In this document: positions 17,680-26,025 of the stretch, piece after piece
How positions within the stretch are numbered: the first letter of the stretch is position 1
How the letters are laid out: each line of letters begins with the position of its first letter
Assembly: GCF_900141735.1 (NCBI RefSeq)
Contig: NZ_FQYO01000008.1
Location: forward strand, 1 to 64,000
DNA: 64,000 bases
Direction: 5' to 3'
From: Wenxinia saemankumensis
GTDB lineage: Bacteria > Pseudomonadota > Alphaproteobacteria > Rhodobacterales > Rhodobacteraceae
Notes under the pieces: model-generated
What the model was told of the DNA's origin: nothing
The model's database searches: none
The model's input: the letters and a program-made list of their open reading frames with translations, nothing else
Program-made: the position numbers and the translations under genes

Positions 17680-17815
17680 CGCCGGCCTCGGCTTCCCGCA
17701 GCAGCCGCGCGCAGCGGGCGAGGTAGCGGGCAATCTCCAGCGCCGCCGCGCGGTCCCTGTCGGTCGGGGAGAGACCGCGCGCCGCCAGCGCGGCCCGGAA
17801 TGCGTCCTCCGTCAC
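17672..17815 (-). CDS. AtzG-like small subunit (DUF4089-type), 47 residues
   Basis: A short frame between the RraA-like gene and the amidase. It starts with GTG at 17815 overlapping the upstream stop (GTGA) and ends at 17672 inside the amidase start region. The product begins MTEDAFRAALAARGLSP and continues with a helix rich in Ala, Arg and Leu containing EIARYLARCARLL. This resembles the AtzG/DUF4089 family of small helical partners of AtzE-type amidases, analogous to GatC. Coupling on both sides supports a real gene. Its role would be to complete and stabilise the amidase. Confidence 0.8.
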   Translation of the reverse strand: MTEDAFRAALAARGLSPTDRDRAAALEIARYLARCARLLREAEAGDA

Positions 17816-18525
17816 GTGCGGGCCTTCTCGAACGCCGTCCAGGCGGCCTCGAAGGCAGCGAAGTCGAAGCCCTCGCGGCGGGCGGGATCCAGCACCAGCC
17901 GCTCGGTCTCCTGCATCCTCGCGATGGCGCCCTCCAGCCGGTCCACCACCTCGGGCGGGATCACCAGCGCGCCGTGCCGATCGGCATGGACGAGATCGCC
18001 CGGGGCGACGGTCAGGCCGAACACCGTGACGGGCGTGCCGATCTCGCGCACATGGACGAATCCGTGGCTGGGGCCGATGGATCCGGCGATCACCGGATAG
18101 TCCGGCGCCATGTCGCCGAGGTCGCGCATCACGCCGTTGGTCAGCGTGCCGGACAGGCCGAAGCCCTTGTGGATCGTCGTGTTGACCTCGCCCCAGAAGG
18201 CGCCGATCGCCTGTTCCCCGTCGAGATCCTCCACGACCGCGACGGAGGGCTTCGGCGCCTCGGCCATCGCGCGGTAATAGTCCATCCGGCGGGCGCGGAC
18301 GATGTCGGGCGCCTCGGTCGGCGGCGCCAGAGCGGCGATCCTGGCCGTCACGGCGTAGCCGACGATGGCGCGGGACGTGTCCGAGGCGATCATCGTGCCA
18401 CGGGTGAAGGCGTCGAAGCCGCGCCTTCCCTGCGCCACCTCGATGGCGTTGCAGACCGTCGGCGTGTCGACCCGTCGCAGCAGGGCGAGCAGGTCGGGCC
18501 CGATCGTCGCGGTGTCGTGGGTCAT
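17812..18525 (-). CDS. RraA-like/HMG aldolase-fold protein
   Basis: A 237-residue member of the RraA/4-hydroxy-4-methyl-2-oxoglutarate aldolase superfamily. The conserved core GLSGTLTNGVMRDL matches the family loop, with Arg-Asp kept, although the usual aspartate before Gly is Asn. DLVHADRHGALVIPP near residue 180 is the second family motif. Bacterial relatives are metal-dependent aldolases or decarboxylases of oxo-acids, or RNase E regulators. The catabolic neighbours favour an enzyme. It overlaps its neighbours by four and by four bases. Confidence 0.85.
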   Translation of the reverse strand: MTHDTATIGPDLLALLRRVDTPTVCNAIEVAQGRRGFDAFTRGTMIASDTSRAIVGYAVTARIAALAPPTEAPDIVRARRMDYYRAMAEAPKPSVAVVEDLDGEQAIGAFWGEVNTTIHKGFGLSGTLTNGVMRDLGDMAPDYPVIAGSIGPSHGFVHVREIGTPVTVFGLTVAPGDLVHADRHGALVIPPEVVDRLEGAIARMQETERLVLDPARREGFDFAAFEAAWTAFEKART

Positions 18526-19214
18526 GCGGCCTCCAGCCAGCGGCGCAGCGCCGCGTTGGTCTCGTCTGGTGTCTCCAGCGTGGGCAGGTGGCCCGCGCCG
18601 TCGATGATGGTGAGGGTCGATCCCGGTATCAGGCCGTGCATCAGCTCGTGCCGCTCCACCGGGCAGAGCGCGTCCTCGGCGCCGCAGAGGATCAGCGTGG
18701 GAACGGTCACCCCGCGCAGCGTCTCCTGCTGGTCGGGGCGGTCGCGCAGGGCGACGGATTGCCGGACGAAGACGTCGGGGCCGAGATCCATCGCCATCGC
18801 CATGCAGAGGTCGAGCACGTCCTGCCTGCCCGGTCCGTCGGCGAGGTAGTTCGGCTTCATCTCGTCGCGCATCACCTCGTGCAGGCGGCCTGCCTTGGCC
18901 GCCGCGATCTGGGGGGCGCGGCGGGCCTGCACTGCCGGAGTTTCGGCGCGGGGATTGGTGTCGAGGAGGGCGAGCCGCTCCACCCGCTGCGGGGCCTGGC
19001 GGATCACCTCCATCGCCACGATGCCGCCCATCGACAGCCCGGCGAGGGCGAAACGCTCAGGCGATGCCGCCAGCACCTGCGCCGCGAGCGTGCCCATGTC
19101 GTCCGCCCCGTCGAGGGCCGGCACCAGCACGTCCCGCCCGTCCAGCGCCGCGATCTGCGGGCCGAAGAGGCGGGCATCACACATCATTCCCGGAAGCAGG
19201 ACAAGGGGTGTCAT
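18522..19214 (-). CDS. Alpha/beta hydrolase
   Basis: A 230-residue alpha/beta-hydrolase-fold protein. The oxyanion motif LPGMMCDARLF is near the N-terminus, the nucleophile elbow is GLSMGG, the acid is probably in ILCGAEDALCP, and the catalytic His is in DGAGHLPTLE. The ATG at 19214 overlaps the stop of the MetE-like gene (ATGA). Relatives cleave esters, lactones or carbon-carbon bonds. In this operon it could open a lactone or ester intermediate, but that is a guess from context. Confidence 0.88.
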   Translation of the reverse strand: MTPLVLLPGMMCDARLFGPQIAALDGRDVLVPALDGADDMGTLAAQVLAASPERFALAGLSMGGIVAMEVIRQAPQRVERLALLDTNPRAETPAVQARRAPQIAAAKAGRLHEVMRDEMKPNYLADGPGRQDVLDLCMAMAMDLGPDVFVRQSVALRDRPDQQETLRGVTVPTLILCGAEDALCPVERHELMHGLIPGSTLTIIDGAGHLPTLETPDETNAALRRWLEAA

Positions 19215-20332
19215 GCGAGCCGCGCACCCTCGGCCATGGCCGCGAGCTTGGCATAGGCGATGTCCGGGTCGACCGCGCCGAAGCCCGCGAAGGTGCCGAA
19301 GCCGCAATCGCTGCCCGCGATCACTCGGTCCGCGCCCACGATGTCGGTGAACCGCTGGATCCGCTGGGCGATGAGTTCGGGATGCTCGACGAAGTTGGTG
19401 GTCGTGTCGACGACGCCGGGCACCAGCACCTTGTCCTGCGGGATGTCCGCCTTGCGGTCGCGGAACACGGTCCATTCGTGGCCGTGCCGGGGATTCGACG
19501 TCTCGAACAGCACGTAGCGCGCCTTCGCGTTCATCAGCGTGTCGAACATCTTCGCCATCGGGATGTCGCAGACATGGGGGCCCTCGTAATTGCCCCAGCA
19601 GATGTGGATGCGGACCTTTTCCTCCGGCACGTCCTGCAGGGCGTGGTTCAGCGCCTCCACATGGCTGGCCGCCACCTTGACGAACTCCGCGTCGGAGAGG
19701 TCGGTGAACAGCATGTGCCGCGACAGGGCGAGGTCGGGGCAGTCGAGCTGCAGGTCGAGGCCGCTCGCCACGATCGTCTCGTATTCCGCCTTCATCGCGT
19801 CGGCGAGGGCCGCGAGATAGGCCTCGCGCGTCTTGTAGAAGCGGTTCTGCAGGAACAGCGAGATCACGCCCGGCGAGGCGGCGTTCATGAAGCCGCGCGC
19901 CGCGCCGTGCTCCGCCATCGCGGCCTTGAGGTTGGAGATGTCGGTCTCCAGCTCGCCCTGACCCTTCGACCTCACCTCGCCGGTGCATTCGGGGCGGGCA
20001 TATTGCGGGGTGCCGCCCTCGTCCGCGATCCGCTTGAGAAAGGACGGGAAGAGCTTGAGATCGGCGGGCGCGTTGCGCGGCCCGTCGCCCTCGAACCCGG
20101 TATAGCGGTCCTTGACGTAGGTGGCGTAGCTGATCTTCGACGTCTCCCCGTCCGAGACGATGCCGACCCCGGCCTCGACCTGCCGCTTGACCGTGTCCGA
20201 GACGGCCTGCGTCATCGCCGCGTCGAAGGCGGCGGGGTCGTAGTCCTGTCCGCGCTCGCGGGCAAAGATGAAGTCGACGACCTCCTGCGTGCGGGGCAGG
20301 GAGCCGACATGGGTGGTTGCGATGCGGGGCAT
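19211..20332 (-). CDS. Cobalamin-independent methionine synthase-like (MetE C-domain/UROD superfamily) protein
   Basis: A 373-residue TIM-barrel protein beginning RIATTHVGSLPRT, the usual opening of MetE-catalytic-domain-like proteins. The zinc site HxC...C is visible as IHICWGN and GSDCGFGT. Family members transfer methyl or alkyl groups to or from thiols (methionine synthase, epoxyalkane:CoM transferase). It lacks the MetE N-terminal domain. It sits inside a catabolic operon instead of near met genes, so it may demethylate or thiol-conjugate a substrate. The reaction is unknown. Confidence 0.87.
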   Translation of the reverse strand: MPRIATTHVGSLPRTQEVVDFIFARERGQDYDPAAFDAAMTQAVSDTVKRQVEAGVGIVSDGETSKISYATYVKDRYTGFEGDGPRNAPADLKLFPSFLKRIADEGGTPQYARPECTGEVRSKGQGELETDISNLKAAMAEHGAARGFMNAASPGVISLFLQNRFYKTREAYLAALADAMKAEYETIVASGLDLQLDCPDLALSRHMLFTDLSDAEFVKVAASHVEALNHALQDVPEEKVRIHICWGNYEGPHVCDIPMAKMFDTLMNAKARYVLFETSNPRHGHEWTVFRDRKADIPQDKVLVPGVVDTTTNFVEHPELIAQRIQRFTDIVGADRVIAGSDCGFGTFAGFGAVDPDIAYAKLAAMAEGARLA

Positions 20333-20359
20333 GGGGGTCCTTTCCGGAAATCTCTCGTG

Positions 20360-20839
20360 TCAGTCGTCCAGCGAAAGCCGGCCATCCGGAGCGATCCGCA
20401 GGTTGGCGCCATGCTCGACCTCCCAGGGCGGTCTGATCCACAGCGTGGCCAGGGCATGGTCGGCTTCGCCGAGGACGGAGCCGCCCGTCACCCAGGCGGG
20501 ATCGAAGCATTCCGCCTCGCTCCCGACCCCGAACGCCCTCAGATGTGCCTCGGTGCGGCCGGCCCCGCGCGGCATGTCGGGCAGGCCGTAATCGGTGACC
20601 TCGATCGTGACGCGGGCATGGGAATAGAGGATCGACCGGATCCCGGGCAGCCGGTCCGGCCCCAATGCCATCAGGCGATCGAGGCCGGCGCGGACATGGT
20701 CGTCCAGGACGTCGCTGTCCAGGTCGGCCATCAGGTGGATGTCTATCCTCCGGCCCGCGAGGGGGTGGTGGACATTCAGCCGCCACGACCCGGTATCGCG
20801 TTCCTCGAGACGGTCGATCAGATCCTCCCAGCCCGTCAT
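20360..20839 (-). CDS. Unrecognised 159-residue protein
   Basis: I do not recognise this family. The protein is acidic, has no signal peptide or membrane segment, and begins MTGWEDLIDRLEERDTGSWRL. A region of alternating strands (RIDIHLMADLD, ARVTIEVTDYG) and a C-terminal LWIRPPWEVEHGANLRI follow. Its position within the operon, 20 bases after the cupin and 27 before the MetE-like gene, and its normal codon pattern argue that it is expressed. It could be a small enzyme or a binding domain; no catalytic motif is apparent. Confidence 0.7.
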   Translation of the reverse strand: MTGWEDLIDRLEERDTGSWRLNVHHPLAGRRIDIHLMADLDSDVLDDHVRAGLDRLMALGPDRLPGIRSILYSHARVTIEVTDYGLPDMPRGAGRTEAHLRAFGVGSEAECFDPAWVTGGSVLGEADHALATLWIRPPWEVEHGANLRIAPDGRLSLDD

Positions 20840-20863
20840 GGCCGACCCTTCAGGCCCAAACCG

Positions 20864-21868
20864 TCAGGCCCCGGTCCAGGTACGCCCCGCCGGATCGTCG
20901 GTGCCGACGATGTGGTAGAGCGCCGCCTCGCCCGTCATCGAGGGAACGGCGCTATGGGCCACGTTCTCGGGCACGCTCATCGTGTCGCCCGGGGCGAGCG
21001 TGGCGGAGCCGCCCTCCCAGTCCACGCGCCAGTGCCCGCGCACGGGCATCAGGACCGACGGGCGATCATGGGAGTGCTTGTCCTCGCTGGCGCTGCGGCG
21101 GGTGATGAAGTCGACCTCGAAGCCCGGCCTGTCCTTCAGAAGCCCCGTCTCGCCGATGACCTTCAGCGGCTTGCGGTCCGACAGGGCGACCATGTCCCAG
21201 TAGCGGGCGACATGGTTGGGCAGGACGTCCCCGGTGGTCGGCTCGGGCCGTTTGGCCAGCTCCTCGTCGGTCATCACCGGCATCGGTCCGACGCCGTCCG
21301 GCAGGGACTGCCCCTTCTTGGTGTCGTAGAGCTTGCCGTTGTTGCCGAGGACCAGCCCGTGATCGGCGGCGTCCTCGATCACCTGCGGCGCCCACATCAC
21401 GCCGCCACCGGCATCGTCGCCGCCGAGGATGGCCATGATCATCCCGTAATCGGTGCCGATGTTCTCGAACCCCCGGAAGATGCCGGTCGGGATGTTGAAG
21501 ATGTCGCCCTGCTCCAGCGTCACCTCGCCCGCATCGCCCCAGCGGCCCCAGAAGAACCGCCACTTGCCCGACAGGACGAAGAAGACCTCGGCCGTGTGGT
21601 GGTCGTGAAGCGAGTTGCGCACCCGCGGCGGCTGGCCGGCCGCGCCGATGTTGAAGCCGTGGGGGATGGTGATGTGGACGTGCTGGTCGGCGCTCTCGCT
21701 GACGCCGCCGCCGATGATGGTGAAGTTCTCCTTCTGGTTCGACCCCGGCGTGTGGGCGTCGATGAAGGCGGTCTTGCAGGGCTGCAGGTCGCCGTAACGG
21801 ACGATCCGCGCCTCCATCTCGGCCGGGGTGATCGTGGTCTCGCGCGTCATCTCTGCGGTGTCGGGCAT
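20864..21868 (-). CDS. Two-domain cupin (bicupin)
   Basis: A 334-residue protein with two cupin barrels. In the first, HDHHTAEVFFVLSG and GDIFNIPTGIFRGFEN give the two cupin motifs; in the second, DKHSHDRPSVLMPVRG and GDTMSVPENVAHSAV do so. His-x-His plus Glu suggests a metal site in the first domain, and HSH suggests one in the second. The ATG at 21868 has a GAGGAGG ribosome-binding site; an internal Met a few residues in is possible. Architecture recalls gentisate- or homogentisate-type ring-cleaving dioxygenases, but identity is not certain. It belongs to the long minus-strand locus. Confidence 0.85.
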   Translation of the reverse strand: MPDTAEMTRETTITPAEMEARIVRYGDLQPCKTAFIDAHTPGSNQKENFTIIGGGVSESADQHVHITIPHGFNIGAAGQPPRVRNSLHDHHTAEVFFVLSGKWRFFWGRWGDAGEVTLEQGDIFNIPTGIFRGFENIGTDYGMIMAILGGDDAGGGVMWAPQVIEDAADHGLVLGNNGKLYDTKKGQSLPDGVGPMPVMTDEELAKRPEPTTGDVLPNHVARYWDMVALSDRKPLKVIGETGLLKDRPGFEVDFITRRSASEDKHSHDRPSVLMPVRGHWRVDWEGGSATLAPGDTMSVPENVAHSAVPSMTGEAALYHIVGTDDPAGRTWTGA

Positions 21869-21912
21869 GGGAGCCTCCTCGTGCTCTTCGATCGGATTGC
21901 GGGCGGGGCCGG

Positions 21913-22896
21913 TCAGGCGGCCCCGAGGTGGATCTGTTTCCAGATGGCGACGTCGTCCCAGAGCGTGAACTCGCGGCGCACGCTCACGCCGTCCGGGCCG
22001 AAGGGGCCGAACTCGGCATGGGTGATGCCCATCACGTGGACCTCGGTCCCGGTCGGCGCGCCGAAGCGGCCGTAGCCCGAATGGGCGCCGGTCAGGGACC
22101 AGCGGATCGCGGCCCGGGGCGGCATCATCGGATCGTCGCGGCCGATCGCGTGGTGGATCGCGAACTCGGCCCCGGGAAAGGAGGAGCGCAGCCGCATCCA
22201 GCTCGTCTCGGCGAAGCCGGTGCCCCAACCGCCGGTGGCGGAGGGATGCTCGGTCCGGACGGCCCGGTCGTAGGCCTCGCCGATCACGGCGATGTCCTTG
22301 TCCATGATCCGGGTCAGGATGGCGGCCAGCCGCGCCCCCCATTCGCTGTCGTTGCCGCGCCCCCTGTAGGGGCCCTGCACGTCGTCGCGGGGGTGGAAGG
22401 GGCGCACCGCGCTCTCCGGCCCGCCCTCGGCGGCGATCTGCGCCAGCGCGAAGTCCGACGGCGCGATGCCGAGCTGCGTGGCGATGCCCCCCACGTCGCG
22501 GATCAGCCATTCGTCGTCGATCACGTTGTTCCGGGCGGCGCAATCCGCGATGGTCCGCACCTCGAACCGGCGCCCGGTGGGCGGGCCGAAGGCGCCGTGC
22601 CCGGTATGGGTGCCGGAGGTGACGATCCGGTGCGAGGACAGGAAGCCCTCTTCGTCGGTCCCCGACCAGATCACGTCCTCGGCCAGCAGCTTCCGGTCCG
22701 GGAACTCGGCGAGCGTGGCGAGCGTGCCGTCGATCACCCCGGCATTGCCGCGCACCAGTCCCGAGGGAAAGCGCATCGGGATGTCCGGCCCGTAATAGCG
22801 GTGCAGCGTGGCGAGGCCGCGATCCTCCCAGATCTCCTTCGTGATCTTCACGATGTAGTCCGGAAGGTCGCGGAAATGCGGGTCGAAGCCCTTCAT
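21913..22896 (-). CDS. Two-domain SnoaL/NTF2-like protein
   Basis: A 327-residue protein built of two tandem SnoaL-like (NTF2-fold) domains, about 10-150 and 185-320. The first contains IVKITKEIWEDRGLATLHRYY, FLSSHRI and GRRFEVRTIADCAARNN; the second contains GAPTGTEVHVMGITHAEFG. It is clearly paralogous to the plus-strand protein at 32329-33543, which shares the GxPTGRxFxVRTIADC and GAPTGxxVxVMGxTH signatures. SnoaL-fold proteins are cyclases, isomerases, hydrolases or binding proteins. The reaction here is unknown. It overlaps the LacI gene by four bases. Confidence 0.85.
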   Translation of the reverse strand: MKGFDPHFRDLPDYIVKITKEIWEDRGLATLHRYYGPDIPMRFPSGLVRGNAGVIDGTLATLAEFPDRKLLAEDVIWSGTDEEGFLSSHRIVTSGTHTGHGAFGPPTGRRFEVRTIADCAARNNVIDDEWLIRDVGGIATQLGIAPSDFALAQIAAEGGPESAVRPFHPRDDVQGPYRGRGNDSEWGARLAAILTRIMDKDIAVIGEAYDRAVRTEHPSATGGWGTGFAETSWMRLRSSFPGAEFAIHHAIGRDDPMMPPRAAIRWSLTGAHSGYGRFGAPTGTEVHVMGITHAEFGPFGPDGVSVRREFTLWDDVAIWKQIHLGAA

Positions 22897-23927
22897 GGCG
22901 TGATGTCCTTGCGGGTGGAGCTGCGGACGATGAGCTCGCCCTCCAGCACGTGGCGGGCGGGCGCCTCGCCGTCGCCGCCGATCCGGTCCATCAGCACGGC
23001 GACGGTCCGGTCGACCATGGCGCCCAGCGGCTGGCGGAAGGAGGTGAGGTCGTAGGCGGCCCAGGCGGCGATCGGCACGTCGTCGAAACCCGCCACCGCC
23101 ACCTCGCCCGGCACGTCTAGGCCGAGCTTGGCGCGCAGCACGTCCATCACGGCAAAGGCCATGTGGTCGTTGCAGACGAACACGGCGTCGGGCCGGTCGC
23201 GCCCGGCGAACATCTCGAGCGCGGCGGCCCGCGCCTCGTCGTGGCGGAAATTGCCGGTGCCGCGGTAGCGCAGATCCGCGCCCGCCTCCCCCAGCCCGGC
23301 GCGGAAGCCGGCCTCGCGCTCGATCTGGGTCGAGGCGCCCTCGAATCCCGCGATGTAGCCGATCCGGGTGGCCCCGCCCTCCACGAGGTGACGGGCGATC
23401 TGGCGCCCCCCCTCGAAATTGTTGCTGACCACGCTGGCGAGGCGGTCGTCCTTCTGCGTCCGGTTGAACAGGACGACGGGAATGCCGAGCTCGTCGCAGC
23501 GGCTGGCCAGCACCGAGGACATCGAGACCGAGGCGAGGACGATCCCGTCGACCTGGTAGTCGAGGATCTCCTGCATGACGCTTTCCACGTCGCCCACGGT
23601 GTTGGAGGCCATGAAGACGAGGACGTGGTAGCCCTGCTTCTGCAGCTCGACCGACAGCCGCTCCACCGCGAGCGGGTAGAAGTAGTTGTCGAGGTAGTAG
23701 ACGACGAGGCCGATGATCCGGCTCTTGCCGGTGATCATCGCGCGGGCCAGCACGTTGGGGCGGTAGCCCAGCTCCTCCGCCGCCTTGCGCACCTTCTCGA
23801 CCGTGCGCTTGGAGGCCGAGGCGCCCGGCGTGAAGACGCGGCTGACAGCGGACTGGCTGACGCCGGCGCGGCGCGCCACGTCCAGCGAGGTCACGCGGAC
23901 CGGGGCGGCGGGCAGATCCTCGGTCAT
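22893..23927 (-). CDS. LacI-family transcriptional regulator of the SnoaL locus
   Basis: A 344-residue LacI-type repressor. The helix-turn-helix is VTSLDVARRAGVSQSAVSRVF near residue 12-32, followed by hinge ELGYRPNVLARAM, a PBP-like sensor domain and the ending LIVRSSTRKD. The ATG at 23927 overlaps the SDR stop. It lies within the operon, so it should repress its own synthesis. The two related operators at 31097-31112 and 32233-32248 are its probable targets, controlling the long minus-strand operon and the divergent SnoaL genes. The inducer is unknown. Confidence 0.93.
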   Translation of the reverse strand: MTEDLPAAPVRVTSLDVARRAGVSQSAVSRVFTPGASASKRTVEKVRKAAEELGYRPNVLARAMITGKSRIIGLVVYYLDNYFYPLAVERLSVELQKQGYHVLVFMASNTVGDVESVMQEILDYQVDGIVLASVSMSSVLASRCDELGIPVVLFNRTQKDDRLASVVSNNFEGGRQIARHLVEGGATRIGYIAGFEGASTQIEREAGFRAGLGEAGADLRYRGTGNFRHDEARAAALEMFAGRDRPDAVFVCNDHMAFAVMDVLRAKLGLDVPGEVAVAGFDDVPIAAWAAYDLTSFRQPLGAMVDRTVAVLMDRIGGDGEAPARHVLEGELIVRSSTRKDITP

Positions 23928-24691
23928 CAATGCGCCGTCCAGCCGCCGTCGATCATCAGCGCCGTCCCGGTGACGAGGGACGAGGCGTCCGAGGCGAGGT
24001 AGAGCACGCCCCCCATCACGTCCTCGATCTCGCCCACGCGGCCCAGCTTGATCATGTCCTCGATCCAGGCGCGCCGCTCGGGATTCTGCAGCGTCACCTC
24101 CGCCAGCGGCGTGCGGATGAAGGTGGGGCAGAGCGTGTTGATGCGGATGCCGTGCGGGCCCCATTCGATGGCCATCGACTTCACCATCCCCTCCAGCGCG
24201 TGCTTCGACGCGCAGTACACGGCCCGGTCGATCCCGCCGACATGGCCCATTTGGCTGGAGACGTGGACGATCGAGCCGCGGATCCCGGCCGCGATCATGC
24301 CCTCCGCCGCGCGGGCGGAGAGGAAGTAGGCGGCCCGCAGGTTCACCGCCATCACGGCGTCGAAATCCTCGGCCGTGGTCTCGAGCGCGGGGGAATGGCG
24401 CCCCATGCCGGCGGAATTGACGACCACGTCGAAGGGGGGGCGGCCGGCCAGGCCCGCCTCCATCGCCGGCAGGTCCGCCACGTCGAGGACCATCGCCTCG
24501 ACGCTATGGCCCTCGGCCGCCATCGCGGCGACGGCCTCGTCCAGCCGTTCCGCCCCCCGCGCGGCGCAGACGACATGGGCACCCGCATCGGCCAGCGCCA
24601 CGGCCGCGCCGAGCCCGATGCCGGAGGAGGCGCCGGTCACCAGCGCCCGCTTGCCGTCGAGCCGCGAGGAGGGGGGGCGGGGGAGGTCCAC
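23927..24691 (-). CDS. Short-chain dehydrogenase/reductase
   Basis: A 254-residue classical SDR. The NAD(P)-binding TGASSGIG is near residue 18, the VNSAG strand-4 motif and the catalytic Ser are in HVSSQMG, and YCASK gives Tyr and Lys. The C-terminal TGTALMIDGGWTAH is typical of sugar or polyol dehydrogenases. A GTG start at 24691, five bases past the stop of the HisD-like gene, fits the N-terminal alignment better than the long upstream frame. It probably oxidises an alcohol derived from the imported compound, working with the HisD-like enzyme. Confidence 0.92.
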   Translation of the reverse strand: MDLPRPPSSRLDGKRALVTGASSGIGLGAAVALADAGAHVVCAARGAERLDEAVAAMAAEGHSVEAMVLDVADLPAMEAGLAGRPPFDVVVNSAGMGRHSPALETTAEDFDAVMAVNLRAAYFLSARAAEGMIAAGIRGSIVHVSSQMGHVGGIDRAVYCASKHALEGMVKSMAIEWGPHGIRINTLCPTFIRTPLAEVTLQNPERRAWIEDMIKLGRVGEIEDVMGGVLYLASDASSLVTGTALMIDGGWTAH

Positions 24692-24696
24692 CGCGC

Positions 24697-26025
24697 CTAC
24701 TCCGCCGCCTCGACGACCGGGGCCGCCGCGCCGTAGGGGACATTCGCGCCGCCGTAGCGCCGGACGCGGATGTTGCACTGCTCGGCATGGCCGACGAAGC
24801 CCTCGAGCATGCAGAGCCGCGAGCCGTAGGCGCCGATCTGCGCCGCCGCCGCGTCGGTCGTGATGCGCTGGTAGGAATGGGTCTTGAGGAACTTGCCGAC
24901 CCAGAGACCGCCCGTATAGCGCCCCGCCTTCTTGGTCGGCAGCGTGTGGTTCGTCCCGATCACCTTGTCGCCGTTCGCCACGTTGGTGCGGGGGCCGAGG
25001 AACAGCGCGCCGTAGGATTGCATGTTGTCCAGATACCAGTCGTCGCGGTCGGTCATGACCTGCACGTGCTCGTAGGCCATGTCGTTGGCGACCCGGCACA
25101 TCTCCTCGTGCGTGTCGCACAGGATCACGTCGCCGTAATCGCGCCAGGACACGGCGGCGGTCTCGCGCGTCGGCAGGATCTCGAGCAGGCGGTCGATCTC
25201 GGCCAGCGTCTCCTCGGCCAGCTTCCGCGAATTGGTGATGAGGCAGGCGGGCGAGTTGTAGCCGTGCTCCGCCTGGCCCAGGAGGTCGGTCGCGCAGAGT
25301 TCGGCGTCCACGGTGTCGTCGGCGATCACCATCGTCTCCGTCGGGCCGGCGAAGAGGTCGATCCCCACCCGCCCGTAGAGCTGGCGCTTCGCCTCGGCGA
25401 CGAAGGCGTTGCCGGGTCCGACGAGCATGTGCACCGGCTCGATCGTCTCGGTCCCCAGCGCCATCGCGCCGACGGCCTGCATGCCGCCGAGGACATAGAT
25501 CTCGTGCGCGCCGCCCATGTGCATCGCGGCGACGATGGCCGGATGCGGCGCGCCGTTCACCGGCGGGGCCGAGGCGACGATGCGCGGCACTCCGGCGACG
25601 CTCGCCGTCAGCACGGACATGTGTGCCGAGGCGACCATCGGGAACTTGCCGCCCGGCACGTAGCAGCCGACCGACTGCACCGGGATGTTGCGATGGCCGA
25701 GGATCACGCCCGGCAGGGTCTCGACTTCGATATCGGTCATCGAGGCGCGCTGCGCCTCGGCGAAGCCGCGGATCTGGTCCTGCGCGAAGCGGATGTCGGC
25801 CATCTCGCGGGACGAAACCTTCTGCATCGCCGCCTCGATCTCGGACGGCGTCAGGCGGAAGGTCTCGGGCTCGTACCTGTCGAACTTCGCCGACAGCTCG
25901 CGCACGGCGGCGTCGCCGCGGGTCTCGATGTCCTTCAGCGTGGCCTCGACGATGCCGCGGACCTTCGCGTCGTCCTCGGCGCGCTCGCCCTCGGGTTTGC
26001 CGGATTTCAGGTGCGTGATGCTCAT
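24697..26025 (-). CDS. HisD-like dehydrogenase (histidinol/sulfopropanediol dehydrogenase family)
   Basis: A 442-residue HisD-fold NAD-dependent dehydrogenase. Family segments are clear: [47 protein letters not shown] and TNHTLPT. No other histidine genes are nearby, and the context is a sugar-type ABC operon. It is more likely a catabolic relative such as HpsN, which oxidises a primary alcohol twice to an acid, than a histidine enzyme. The ATG at 26025 overlaps the preceding SnoaL stop. The substrate is unknown. Confidence 0.85.
   Translation of the reverse strand: MSITHLKSGKPEGERAEDDAKVRGIVEATLKDIETRGDAAVRELSAKFDRYEPETFRLTPSEIEAAMQKVSSREMADIRFAQDQIRGFAEAQRASMTDIEVETLPGVILGHRNIPVQSVGCYVPGGKFPMVASAHMSVLTASVAGVPRIVASAPPVNGAPHPAIVAAMHMGGAHEIYVLGGMQAVGAMALGTETIEPVHMLVGPGNAFVAEAKRQLYGRVGIDLFAGPTETMVIADDTVDAELCATDLLGQAEHGYNSPACLITNSRKLAEETLAEIDRLLEILPTRETAAVSWRDYGDVILCDTHEEMCRVANDMAYEHVQVMTDRDDWYLDNMQSYGALFLGPRTNVANGDKVIGTNHTLPTKKAGRYTGGLWVGKFLKTHSYQRITTDAAAAQIGAYGSRLCMLEGFVGHAEQCNIRVRRYGGANVPYGAAAPVVEAAE

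Noticed and set aside
16246-17815. AtzE/AtzG-like pair read as s-triazine (atrazine) degradation
   Set aside because: No AtzD/AtzF/TrzN-type or AtzH-like gene is identifiable nearby. The pair occurs in many other contexts, so only an amidase of unknown substrate is claimed.
19064-22075. A 1003-codon open frame on the plus strand
   Set aside because: It runs opposite to four well-supported minus-strand genes (hydrolase, MetE-like, unknown, bicupin). Its product is Arg/Asp/Gly/Val-rich without family motifs; long antisense frames are expected at this GC content.
24697-26025. Annotation as histidine-biosynthesis HisD
   Set aside because: No other his genes are present, and the operon context is catabolic with a transporter and SnoaL proteins.
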